From NCBI RefSeq assembly GCF_950295315.1, contig NC_080177.1, positions 77,030,096 through 77,094,095 of the forward strand: 64,000 bases of DNA, in the 5' to 3' direction. This document shows positions 32,576-42,434 of the stretch, in pieces (the first letter of the stretch is position 1; each line of letters begins with the position of its first letter). The notes below the pieces were generated by a model. That model worked only from the letters and a program-made list of their open reading frames with translations. It ran no database searches and had not been told where the DNA came from. A program made the position numbers and the translations under genes. Source of the stretch: Erinaceus europaeus. Its lineage: Eukaryota > Chordata > Mammalia > Eulipotyphla > Erinaceidae.

Positions 32576-33516
32576 TCAATGAAACAAATCCAATTACAAA
32601 GAAGACTAAAGCAAGAATAAAGCAATGGGACTACATCAAATTAAAAAGCTTCTTGCACAGCAAAAGAAACCAATATCCAACAAAGAGACCCCTCACAGAA
32701 TGGGAGAAGATCTTTGCATGCCATACATCAGACAAGAGGCTAATAACCAAAATATATAAAGAGCTTGCCAAACTCAACAACAAGAAAACAAATGAACCCA
32801 TCCAAAAATGGGGAGAGGACACAGACAGAATACTGACCACAGAAGAGATCTGAAAGGCTGAGAAACATTTGGAAAAATGCTCCAAGTCTTAGATCGCCAG
32901 AGAAATGCAAATAAAGACAACAATGAGATACCACTTCACTCCTGTGAGAATGTCGTACACCAGAAAAGATAGCAGCAACAAATGCTGGAGAGGTTGTGGG
33001 GTCAAAGGAACCCTCCTGCACTACTAGTGGGAATGTAAATTGGTCCAACCCTTGTGGAGAACAGTCTGGAGAACTCTCAGAAGGCTAGAACTGGGCCTAC
33101 CCTATAACACTGCAATGCTCTCCTGGGGATATATCCTAAGGAACCAAACACATTCATCCAAAAAGTTGTGTACACATATGTTCATAGCAGCACAATCTGA
33201 AATAGCCAAAACCTGGAAGCAATCCAGGTGTACAACAACAGATGAGTGGCTGAGCAAGTTGTTGTATATGTACACAATGGAATACTACTCAGCTATTAAA
33301 AATGGTGATTTCAGAGTTTTTAGCCCATCTTGGATGGGACTTGAAGAAATCATGTTAAGTGAGATCAGCCAGAAAGAGAAGGATGAATATGGGATGATGT
33401 CACTCATAGAAGTTGAAAAACAAGATCAGAAGAGAAAACACAAAGCAGAACTTGAACTGGAGTTGGTGTATTGCATCAAAGTAAAAGACTCTGGGGTGGA
33501 TGGGGGGGGGGGTTAG
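32576..33516 (+). pseudogene. L1 ORF2 C-terminal remnant
   Basis: Conceptual translation gives typical L1 ORF2 C-terminal runs: TEWEKIFACHTSDKRL, KIYKELAKLNNKKTN, then after the stop at 32,851 and frame loss LVQPLWRTVWRTL, MFIAAQSEIAKTWKQ and YTMEYYSAIKNGDF. The endonuclease and polymerase domains lie upstream of the truncation and are absent, so nothing functional is made. Confidence 0.92.
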
Positions 33517-33715
33517 GTCCTGGAACAGGATGGCAGAGGAGGACCTAGTGGAGGTTGTATTGTTGTGTGGAAAACTGGGAAATGTTATGCATGTACAAAC
33601 TATTGTATTTACTGTCGACTGTAAAACATTAATCCCCCAATAAAGAAATTTAAAAAAAAAAAAGGTCACTCAAAAGCAAGCTAAATTCTAAAGTAATAAG
33701 GACGAGTCATTGACC

Positions 33716-33832
33716 TAGGGAGGCGGCTCAGTGACAGAGCTCAGACGCCTTCCCAGGGCCAGTTTCTGGCACTGCATGTGCCAACACAAAATGCTCTGGT
33801 CTCTCTCTCATAAACGTAAGTAAAAGATCCAT
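33716..33832 (+). mobile_element. Type C SINE
   Basis: AGGGAGGCGGCTCAGTGACA, GCACTGCATGTGCCAACAC, ATGCTCTGGTCTCTCTCTC. Confidence 0.75.
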
Positions 33833-33992
33833 CCTACATTGAAACAGAGTTGGGGATATTTGCAACACTGTCTAGCAAATAATGTACAAGACCCTTACTT
33901 ACTGAAACTAAGAAGTCTGGGCATTTTCCCTTCCACAGGAAATACTCAGAATTCCAGGTGTAGATCCCACAAAGGAGAATAAAAAATCAACC

Positions 33993-34280
33993 ATGGAGGG
34001 CTGCACGGTAGAGTGCAGTGAATTAGGTGCAAGGATCCCGGTTCGAGCCTCTGGCTCCTCACCTGCAGGGAAGTCACTTCACAGGTGGTGAAGCAGGTCT
34101 GCAGGTGTCTTATCTTTCTCTCCCTCTGTCTTCCTGTCCTTTCTCGATTTCTTTCTGTCCTATCCAACAACGACAGCAATAACAACAAGGGCAACGAAAG
34201 GGAAAAAATGGCCTCCAAGAGCCGTGGATTTGTAGTGCAGGCAACGAGCCCCAGCAATAACCCTGGAGGGAAAAAAAAAA
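33993..34280 (+). mobile_element. Type A' SINE with TSD
   Basis: Type A body, a short AACAACAAGGGCAACGAAAG tail, then the module (ATGGCCTCCAAGAGCCGTGG ... AGCAATAACCCTGGAGGG). TSD AAAAAATCAAC at about 33,981 and 34,276. Confidence 0.9.
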
Positions 34281-34289
34281 ATCAACTCT

Positions 34290-35055
34290 GCCTGGAGGAA
34301 TGGGTGGTCTGAAAGGAACTTGAAAGGAATGGGTGGTCAGAAGTTTGCCAGGTGACACTTGTAACGGCGTGAAGAGCCTGGATTGCATCTCAAAGCTTCT
34401 AAACTGAAGTATGACAATCACATCACAGCTGTGTTCTTTTTAAAAGTATCCGTGAGGAAGAGGACAGGCTTTTACACCACTGAGCATGGTAGCTAACGAT
34501 GCTATATACCTAAACAGATGCTCAATTAATACCTGTTGATAGACTGACTAACTGGAGCATTAGGAAAGGATTATCAGAACTGGAGATTGACAGATAAAAC
34601 AATGGTTAGTCCAAAATGTCAATAGTGGCCACTGACAGAAAGATAACAAAAACATTTAAGGTATAATGCCTTTTTTTCTTTCACTATTATCCAGAAAGGA
34701 GTAGGTTTTCTGACATGTAATTAAATGATGCTAGTTCCTTTTTTATATTAATATAACTCCATCTGACTTACAAAGGGAGGGCAAGCAAATCAATAACTTG
34801 AGGCAGAGGAAATAAAGTCAAGTAAAACTGCCTCTAAAACATGGATGTTTATTTCACTCTGTAAGCCCTTTTCTTGCTCAGCTCTACAGTCTCCAATCAT
34901 CCCTGAAATACAAGTGACTGGGCTCTTCTGAACCCACCAGTCAAAGGGACGGAACATTTATCTACCGTCAATTCATGGTAGACACACTAATCCCCTTCCT
35001 ACTCCTCTGATTATAAGCAAGTGGGATGCTAGAGGAAAGGCCTCAACAGAAGCTT
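34290..35055. other. Unique non-coding stretch
   Basis: Begins with a diverged duplication of GGAATGGGTGGTC (about 34,297 and 34,327). No other repeat recognised. Confidence 0.5.
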
Positions 35056-35057
35056 TG

Positions 35058-35092
35058 CAAATAAATAAATAAACAAACAAATAAATAAACCC
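35058..35092. repeat. (AAAT/AAAC)n tract
   Basis: AAATAAATAAATAAACAAAC and so on. It is not attached to a recognisable SINE body. Confidence 0.85.
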
Positions 35093-35229
35093 AGCGCCTT
35101 CTGCTCCAGAAATACAGAAAAGATTGGAATTAATACAAGAGAAAGTGATACGCCCCAACAAAAGGCAATCTGAAGGAGGAGTAAACTCCACAAGCTAGCC
35201 ATTATTACTAGGAAGATGGGGCATACTTG

Positions 35230-36345
35230 TTAAAAATGTATATTTTAATTTTCTGTATTGCAAAAGGCCCCAATTGCCCGGGGATCTAGCTAAGCTGCCA
35301 TTTTCTACTACGACAGGGTCTAATCTTTATTTAATGGATTTAGCATCTATCTTTACTAGAGTGGTCTCTAAGGAAAAGGGGAGGGGAGAATGAAGGGGCA
35401 GAGAAGAGATGATCAGATTCCCCCTCCCCCTTTCATCCATCCAGCGCTCATGTTTGTGTTCAAAATTCAATTACCTCCTTATTGATACTTCACAGAGATA
35501 TTTAAGCTGCAAACATGAAGCCCTGATTTCCCATGGGGCCATGCCCCTCTCTATTTCACTGCTCTGCTTCCCCCAGGGTGAATTCCTGAGGCGTCCATAT
35601 TAATAGGTAATCAGTCACAATTCATTTATTAAACAGCTAGCAAGGTTTATCAGCCTGCCCTGATTAGCCCGAGGAATCCACTGAATTCCTAATTTATTTA
35701 TGGAAATGTAAGTGTCCTTTTGAATTCCATTCAGGTGCTGTGCAAGTGTTTGGTTTTAGCAGGCTGCAATCTACCAGGGAGCACAAGCAGCAAGCAGATT
35801 TTCCAGGAAGAAGAGGATTTTTTTTTTTCTTTTGCCACCAGAAGGCAAAGAGCCAGGGACATACACTGCAGAGAATCTTCCTCTGGCCACAGGATTTGGG
35901 TCCACGTAATCCTTGGATTAGTACTTATTTGATTGCTTTCTGTTTACATAAAAGAGTTTGAAGTGTTGTCACTAGGCAGCCATTACTATGTACTGTAACA
36001 AAAATCAATCTCAGGCATGCTGCTTTTTGATTGGCAGAAAAGTGGCCCTTAATGGAGTAGAATTGAGGACCTCAGTGAGTTAAAAGACAATCATTCTTAG
36101 CAGAGTTAAAGTCAACACCTGGCTGGAATACAAACCCAAACTAAAAAAAATAATACTTTCCATGCATTCATCTTAGAATAGTAACTAAACTAGAGCCCAT
36201 TTTAATCTTACGTGTTTTAAGCTGGAGTGGCAAATAGCTTTTTGTGTAATCTCCACAATTCTGATCAATTAACAATTCACCCAAAATTGCCTGTTACTAA
36301 TTAAATGACCAATACAGATTAAATAAAGCTCTTAGGAGTAACATT
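35230..36345. promoter_or_regulatory. Candidate conserved non-coding (enhancer) block
   Basis: More than 1 kb with no SINE, the longest clean stretch in this half of the window. It is rich in homeodomain-like and MADS/Forkhead-like AT motifs (CCTAATTTATTTATGG, GGTAATCAGTCACAATTC, TCAATTAACAATTCACC, GTTACTAATTAAATGACC). Repeat exclusion plus motif texture suggests a developmental regulatory element. No alignment was done and no target gene is visible. Confidence 0.4.
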
Positions 36346-36692
36346 AAGACCCATGCTAAGTGCCCCAATAAGGGAAATTAAAAAAGAAACTGTGTCAGGG
36401 ACATGAGCATATCACACAACTTAGGTTCTTAGGCACATCTAAGATGTGGAATGAAGTTAATGAGTGCTGCTGATGTCTATTTTGTATGGGCTATCGGCAG
36501 CTGGTACAGTCATATCTTCACCTGCCTTCCTCAAACAGTTCACAATAATTAACAGCAATCCCAGCTCCAGGCCCATATAACGTACTGTATGCAACGAAAG
36601 GCTAACCATCATGATAAGGAAAACATCAAAATCCAAATGAGGAACATTCTACAATGCACCCAACCAGGAAGTACTCCTTAAAAATGTTAAGG
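36346..36692. other. Unique stretch
   Basis: Continues the SINE-free DNA with less AT-motif density. Nothing coding recognised. Confidence 0.5.
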
Positions 36693-36892
36693 TCGGGGAT
36701 CAGGCAGCAGCGCAGTGGGTTAAGCGCACGTGGAGCGCAAGGACTGGCAGAAGGATCCCGGTTCAGGATCCCGGTTCGAGCCCCCGGCCCCCCACCTGCA
36801 GGGGGTACAAATGGCCTCCAGGAGCAGTGAAATCGTGGTGCAGGCACCAAGCCCAGGCAATAACCCTGGAGGCAAAAGCAAACAAACAAACA
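36693..36892 (+). mobile_element. Type A' SINE, internally deleted
   Basis: Head and box B, then a jump from CACCTGCAGGGGGTACAA straight to the module ATGGCCTCCAGGAGCAGTG. The box-B part is duplicated (two copies of GGATCCCGGTTC about 14 bp apart). Confidence 0.9.
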
Positions 36893-36983
36893 AAAAACAC
36901 AAAGAGAGCATTATGAGGGAAACTAAGACAATGTAAATAAAGAATGGAGCAAAGTAAAGTTCACTAATAGCAAATGTACCATT

Positions 36984-37222
36984 GGTGCCAGGTGGTAGCA
37001 TACCTAGTACAAATGCTACCATGCATGAAGACCCAGGTTCAAGTCCCTGATCTCCACTTGCAAGGAGGGAAGTTTTCACAAGTGGTGGGCAGTGCTGTCA
37101 GTCTCCCTCCTCTCTGTGTCTCCTCCACTATCCTCCACCACCCCCACTACCCCCAAATAAAAGCGGCCACCAGGAATGGTGAAGCCATACCAACATGTGC
37201 CCCAGGCAAAACAAAGCACAGA
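36984..37222 (+). mobile_element. Type B' SINE
   Basis: GGTGCCAGGTGGTAGCATAC head, then an AGCGGCCACCAGGAATGGTG module and CCAGGCAAAACAAA end. Confidence 0.8.
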
Positions 37223-37263
37223 TGTACGATCATTATCATAAGAAAAACTGAGTGTGGATTTTA

Positions 37264-37536
37264 AAAAATTTATTCATTCCCTTTTGTTGCCCTTGTTTTA
37301 ATTGTTGTAGTTATTATTGTTATTGATGTCACTGTTGTTGGATAGGGCAGAGAGAAATGGAGAGAGGAGGGGAGGATAGAAAGGAAGAGAGAAAGACAGA
37401 CACCTGCAGACCTGCTTCACTGTCTGTGAAGTGACTCCCCTACAGGTGGGGAGCTAGGGGCTCAAACCGGGATTCTTGCTCCGGTCCTTGCGCTTTGCGC
37501 CACCTGCGCTTAACCCGCTGTGCTACTGCCCAGCTC
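37264..37536 (-). mobile_element. Type A SINE with TSD
   Basis: TSD ACTGAGTGTGGATTTTA at 37,247-37,263 and 37,537-37,553, a perfect 17 bp that points to a recent insertion. Confidence 0.94.
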
Positions 37537-37630
37537 ACTGAGTGTGGATTTTATGGAAAGCCTCCACAATTTTTCTACAAACACCTATTTATAAATAAGC
37601 AATAATACTATTTTAAAACAAGCAATTTAA

Positions 37631-37725
37631 AGGCTGGGGAGACAGATAAAGGCTCTGAGGGCCCAGATTCAATCTGTGGTACCATCATAAGCCAGAGCTA
37701 AACATAACTTACAGTATTATTAGTA
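37631..37725 (+). mobile_element. Type D SINE, truncated
   Basis: GGCTGGGGAGACAGATAAAG, TTCAATCTGTGGTACCATCA, TAAGCCAGAGCTAAACATA. Confidence 0.75.
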
Positions 37726-37747
37726 ACAATACTACTAAAACAAACAA

Positions 37748-37992
37748 TCTAAGAGCTGGAAAGATAGCTTACTCAGAGGGTACCTGCTTGCCACTCTCAT
37801 CTGGCTCCCACTGCACTGGGGGAAAGCTTCCATGCTGTGGCCTTTCCCTCTCTCCTTTCCCCTCTCAATTTCTCTCTGTCCTGTCAAATTAAATAAGTAA
37901 ATAAGTAAGTAAAAAGGGAAAAAATGGCCGCCAGGAGCCGTGGATTCCTTAGTGCCCAAGCCCCAGAGATAACCCTGGTGGCAATAAAACAG
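37748..37992 (+). mobile_element. Type B' SINE
   Basis: Diverged head (AGAGCTGGAAAGATAGCTTA), a (TAAG)n-rich tail, then ATGGCCGCCAGGAGCCGTGG and GATAACCCTGGTGGC module. Confidence 0.75.
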
Positions 37993-38550
37993 AATTCTAT
38001 ACAGCACTTAGTAGTAGGAAATCATATAACAATGCTGTTGAAGATATGCTGATCAATGTTTCTCTGCAGATGCCTGGTGATAACAGAAAAATTGTGGGAG
38101 GAAAAAAAAAAAAGGAAAAAACCTGAGGAAACAAAGTCAGTTTAGTGGTATAAAAATCTAGGCAGAACACACCCCCATTATTAAGGCATCCTTAAATACA
38201 CTCATCTGACAAACATTCCTGCACAGAAGGTACAGTATCAAGTTGACAAGAAGGAATCATAAGCAGGTTAATAGCTAATACAAGTAAAATTAAGACTTGA
38301 ACATAGTCCTTCAGACTCCAAACAACTGGATTGCTCACTGGCCCCCTGACCCCCCAGTCTACAAGGCAGGCACATTTCCTCCTTTGATTGATAACTCTTG
38401 ACTTTTCTGGCATTTTAAATAGTCAAATTCCTTTCAACTAAAACCCTGGTGTGCTTTTCTCAAGAAATGTGACTTTTAAGAAAATGGCATTATAAAAAAA
38501 GAGAGACACTAGTGAGATAGTATCTGGCTTGTATTAAAATCACTAGCAAC
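37993..38550. other. Unique stretch
   Basis: A-run at 38,101-38,112. No exon recognised. Confidence 0.5.
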
Positions 38551-38552
38551 AC

Positions 38553-38662
38553 GGGCCAGGGAGATGTGTCAGTGCACAGGATTTGCCTACAAAAGGTCCG
38601 GATTTGATCTCTGGCACTACCAGAGCCCAGCAGTTCTCTGGTCAAAAACATAAAATAAAGTA
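38553..38662 (+). mobile_element. Type C/D SINE
   Basis: GGGCCAGGGAGATGTGTCAG, GGATTTGATCTCTGGCACTA, AGCAGTTCTCTGGTC. Confidence 0.75.
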
Positions 38663-38664
38663 AA

Positions 38665-39018
38665 ACTACCAGCAAAAGCCAGAATGATCAATCACTTTAC
38701 TTTGTCTTTTTAATTTGTGCTCAAACGCATTCATTAAATCTCATTAACAATTTTCACCGACATTTCTGTCCAGAGTAAATCACTCTCTCAATCTTGGCAT
38801 ACACATATTCCTAAATATGAGTGAACAACAACAAAATCATATTGACCTTTCATATGTAGTCTGCCCATTAATATTCACTGAAAGCAATGTATTAAATAAA
38901 CTTCCTACAATCGGCTATCATTTTAATGTTTTGTGTGGGATAATCTACTCTCTATACTTGGAGACTCAAAATTTAATTGCTTCATGAAAAACTGAAACAA
39001 CAAATGTATAAAAATATT
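38665..39018. other. Unique AT-rich stretch
   Basis: SINE-free with several ATTA/TTAAT motifs. Possibly conserved but short. Confidence 0.35.
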
Positions 39019-39020
39019 CC

Positions 39021-39177
39021 TCCTGGTGGTGGGGGAGGTGACTCAGTGGATAAAAAGTTGGACCCTGGAAGTCCTAAGGGTATTGCCAGCATTGCATGTG
39101 CCAGAGTGATGCGCTGGCTCTCTCTTGCTCTCTCCCTTCCTTTGCTTTTTCTGTGTTTAAAAAAAAAAAAAAAACTT
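39021..39177 (+). mobile_element. Type C SINE
   Basis: GGGGGAGGTGACTCAGTGGA to a 16-base A-run, with ATGTGCCAGAGTGATGCGCT. Confidence 0.82.
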
Positions 39178-39660
39178 TTAAAATCACCCCCATTTTAACT
39201 AAAAACTGCAAAGGGAACACTGCCATCTACTGAATCACATTCATCATTTATGTTTCTCTGTCCCAGTGACACTTCATATAATGATTTCCTGGGAACAAAT
39301 TTTTAATACCATCGGTGTATATGTTAAAAGTAAATACTTAAGTCACAAAGAGTTCTATATATTAGAAGCTACCCATGGTAAAAATCACCCCAGAAAACAA
39401 ATCCTATTATTCTTATTTAATACTTTCAAATCTAGGGGAGGTGATTGTCTATCAGTTAAACCTCTTCTTAGCTGGATGGTAAACAACTAATACTTGGCAA
39501 CCTTTCATGAGTTTCTGATATCAAACAAGAGAGGCTATGAGAGCTGTCATTTCAGTTTAAGGACAGGTTGGCAATTGGTTTCATTTAAAAAAAACCAAAA
39601 ACCCTCCATATATAACCAGGCAGAAGTGGGTGGGGAGAGTGCACACACGAGCACATGCTC
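39178..39660. other. Unique stretch
   Basis: Nothing recognised. Confidence 0.5.
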
Positions 39661-39664
39661 AGCC

Positions 39665-39781
39665 CAGATTAAACAGAGAGCGATAAAACCAGAGCATCAC
39701 TTGGCATGTGAGGGGTCAAGGGATTGAACTGAGAACCATTCAAGTCTAATGCTCTACCAGTTGAAGTACTTCTCCAGTTAC
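39665..39781 (-). mobile_element. Type C SINE, old
   Basis: CAGAGCATCACTTGGCATGT, GGGATTGAACTGAGAACC and GCTCTACCAGTTGAAGTACT. Confidence 0.65.
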
Positions 39782-39844
39782 AAACAGTTTCAACTTCAGT
39801 CATTTTTAAAATGTTAGTTAACTAAGCCTGACATCTGATATACA

Positions 39845-40138
39845 GGTGAACCCAAGTTACTGTCTGAGGAGATGATGTCATGGCTGGGAAAAGGGCTAGG
39901 AAGCTGGATCAGGGAAGAGAGTAGCTTCCACATATGGGAAAGGTATATAAATACCTTCCACCTTCTGTGCCCCATAATGACCCTGGGTCCATACTCCCAG
40001 AGCCATAAAGAACAGGAAAGCTATCAGGGGAGGGGATGGGATACAGAGTTCTGGTGGTGGGAACTGTGTAGAGTTGTACCCCTCTTATCCTATGGTTTTT
40101 GTCAGTGTTTCCTTTTTATAAATAAAAATTAAAAAAAT
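39845..40138 (+). mobile_element. Repeat 'E', copy 2
   Basis: TTCTGTGCCCCATAATGACC, GTCCATACTCCCAGAGCCAT, GAGTTCTGGTGGTGGGAACT, CTCTTATCCTATGGTTTTTG, then TTTTTATAAATAAAAATTAA. This is the least diverged of the three copies. 3' end is A-rich; 5' limit uncertain. Confidence 0.7.
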
Positions 40139-41335
40139 AATTTTCATAACTTTTGAAAGTATGATGTATACACACAGAAATATGTTGAAATGGGATAAAT
40201 TTCACAAAATGTGTATGTCTGTGACTACCACACATATCTATGTAGAGAACCATTAGCAGAAAGCAACCACTACTTTCATTCTGTAACAACACAGATTAGC
40301 TTTGTTTTTCTAACTTTATATAAAAACTTAATCTGCATATGTGTATGTAGCAAAAAGTTGTTCATTTTCATGGCTACAGAATTTCCTGTCATGTCAACTT
40401 ATCATAATTTATTCATTCCACCATCAATGGATATTTTAGATTACTTCTAGTTTGTATCTACTATTCTGAAGAGCGCTGCTTTGAATATTTTCGATAAGCA
40501 CCATTTGGTATACAAATGCTTACATTAATACCGGTAGGGTATTTATCTAACACTGGCATTACTGGGTCAAAGGGTAAATGTATGATCAGCTTTAGTAGGT
40601 AGTGCCTTGTTGTTAAAATTTCGGAGGCTCTTGCCGGGCTGGCTTGCTTCACGGCTGGTAACAGAGACGCGGAGACAACGGCTGGGCAGGGAAGCTGTAT
40701 TTCTTTATTCAGGAACAACGATTCATAAACTAAGACAAACTAATCACCAAACAGAACTCTGCTGTCTCTTTGCGGCGGCGCAAGCACTCTCTCTTTTTCT
40801 CTGGAACTCAGGAACCCAGGAACTCTGTCTCTCTGGCACTCTCTCTTACTCTGTAACCCTGAAACTCTCGAACTCAGGAACTCTCTTTTCTCTCGAACTC
40901 AGGAACTCAGTCTCTCTGGCACTCTCTCTTACTCTGTAACCCTGAAACTCTCGAACTCAGGAACTCAGGAACTCTGGCACTCTCGAACTCAGGAACCCTC
41001 TCTCTTACTTTCGAACTCTGAAACTCTCGCACTCTCGCACTCTCGAACTCCGGAACTCAGGAACTCTGTCACTGGGGAACTCAGGAACTCTCGGACTCCG
41101 GAACCCTCTCCCAGGGTCCCTTGGGGCGGGGCCAAGCAGGCCCGCGAAATTAACAGGACTCATCCAATTCTCTTGGAGGGGGAGGGCTAGAACAAGCCAA
41201 TGTAAAGCATACGACAGTGCCTCACCATTTTCCAAAATGATTTTACCGATACTTGCCATTTTCAAGTTATACACTTTTCATCAAATACAAGTCTCTCAAA
41301 GGTAACCTGTTCCTAGTTAAAAGAATTGGAGGCAC
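40139..41335 (+). mobile_element. Ancient L1 (L1M-like) 3' end, split
   Basis: CAACCACTACTTTCATTCTG, TTTATTCATTCCACCATCAA, CTTCTAGTTTGTATCTACTA and ACTGGGTCAAAGGGTAAATG follow the old mammalian L1 3' UTR order. It continues after the solo LTR with CCATTTTCCAAAATGATTTT. Confidence 0.75.
40608..41216 (-). mobile_element. Solo LTR, class II (ERVK/IAP-like)
   Basis: Read on the minus strand it starts TGTCGTATGC and ends TTTTAACAACA (TGT...ACA), with AATAAA at 40,709-40,704. The 6-bp TSD GTGCCT at 40,602-40,607 and 41,217-41,222 fits class II retroviruses. A block at about 40,795-41,105 is made of degenerate GGAACTCAGGAACTCT-like repeats, like the variable R region of IAP LTRs. GC-box (GGGGCGGGGCC) and CCAAT motifs lie in the U3 half. 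No internal viral genes are present. Confidence 0.85.
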
Positions 41336-41561
41336 TTGGCAGCAAGTGGGAAGCATTTTAGGGGGAAAGAGGTGAGACAGCAGCTGAGATCATAACTGTA
41401 GAGCTTCCTAGATGCTTGCTTCCCCTTTGACAGCTACAACTTTACCACTCAGGGTAAAAGCCTGTCTGGAGGGCAGAACGGTCTGCATTCCATGTCACTG
41501 TACCCTAACACTTATCAGCAGGTTTCTTCCATCCAGGTTCTCCTTAAAACTCCAAACAATT

Positions 41562-41826
41562 TGGGTTAAACACACGTGGCGCAAAGTGCAAAGACCAGTG
41601 TAAGGATCCCGATTTGAGCCCACGGCACCCCACCTGCAGGGGAGTCACTTCACAAGTGGTGAAGCAAGTCTGCAGGTGTCTATCTTTCTCTCCCCTTCTC
41701 TGTCTTCCCCTCCTCTCTCCATTTCTCTCTGTCCTATCCAACGAAAACGACATCAACAACAATAACTACAACAATAAAACAACAAGAGCAACAAAAGGGA
41801 ATAAATAAATAAATATTTTAAAAAAC
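41562..41826 (+). mobile_element. Type A SINE, 5' truncated
   Basis: Starts at GGGTTAAACACACGTGGCGC; body and AACAATAACTACAACAATAA tail intact. Confidence 0.9.
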
Positions 41827-42419
41827 CACCTCCAAGCAAAAGCCCCAACTCCCAAATAAACATGTAGCTTTTGAGCACAAGATTAGTTATCAGAACTCAG
41901 AGACCAAACTGTTATATCATGACTTCCTTCCTATCTGATTACACTGAAGATATTTTAAAGTAAGGAGATTTCTGAGAAAGCAGATTATTACTGTGATTGA
42001 ATGGGAATTACAATAAAAGAAGTCCCTCCTCTCAGACTTCTGTTTATAGTAACAAAGACCCTTGTGGAGAGCATGAGAATACTGTGCCTAAATTCATTCA
42101 CGGACTCATCAGGCCAGGTGCAACCTTATCTCATCATGCTGTCTTTAGTTAAAGGCAAAGAGGAGACAGCTGCCAGAATATTTTAATACCTATGAATTTA
42201 GAGAATTGCTCTCTGTCAGTCTAATCATTTTGTGGAGTTATAAAAATATCTGCTACAAAGGCAGTGCTATAAGTATGTGTCCTTATGTAGCTGAGAGTAA
42301 TAAAACACTGCACAGCCCAGGGTCAAAGTCTGCCAAGCCAGAACTGATATACATCAGTGCTGCTATGAATGTTAAAAAGTTCTCAAGAACTTCAAGAACT
42401 CGTATTTGTTTATCTAAGT
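41827..42419. other. Unique stretch
   Basis: No repeat recognised. Supplies the target site of the chimeric L1 insertion. Confidence 0.5.
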
Positions 42420-42434
42420 AAGAATTTGCTGCAA

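Larger units (their letters stand above)
31806..33660 (+). mobile_element. 5'-truncated L1 (LINE-1)
   Basis: Target repeat AAAGGTCACTCAAAA at 31,791-31,805 and 33,661-33,675 frames ORF2 3' sequence, a G-rich spot (33,495-33,512), a 3' UTR and TTAATCCCCCAATAAAGAAA with an A-tail. Two SINEs (31,951 and 32,261) landed later. About 1.26 kb of true L1 remains, a dead copy. Confidence 0.95.

Noticed and set aside
33040..33516. Functional L1 ORF2
   Set aside because: The element lacks endonuclease and polymerase domains and has a stop and frame loss. It is a 5'-truncated remnant.
40607..40939. 110-codon frame rich in repeated SGTQEL/ELRNS units
   Set aside because: It is a translation of the tandem repeats inside the solo LTR on the opposite strand to its transcription. 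No viral protein is encoded.
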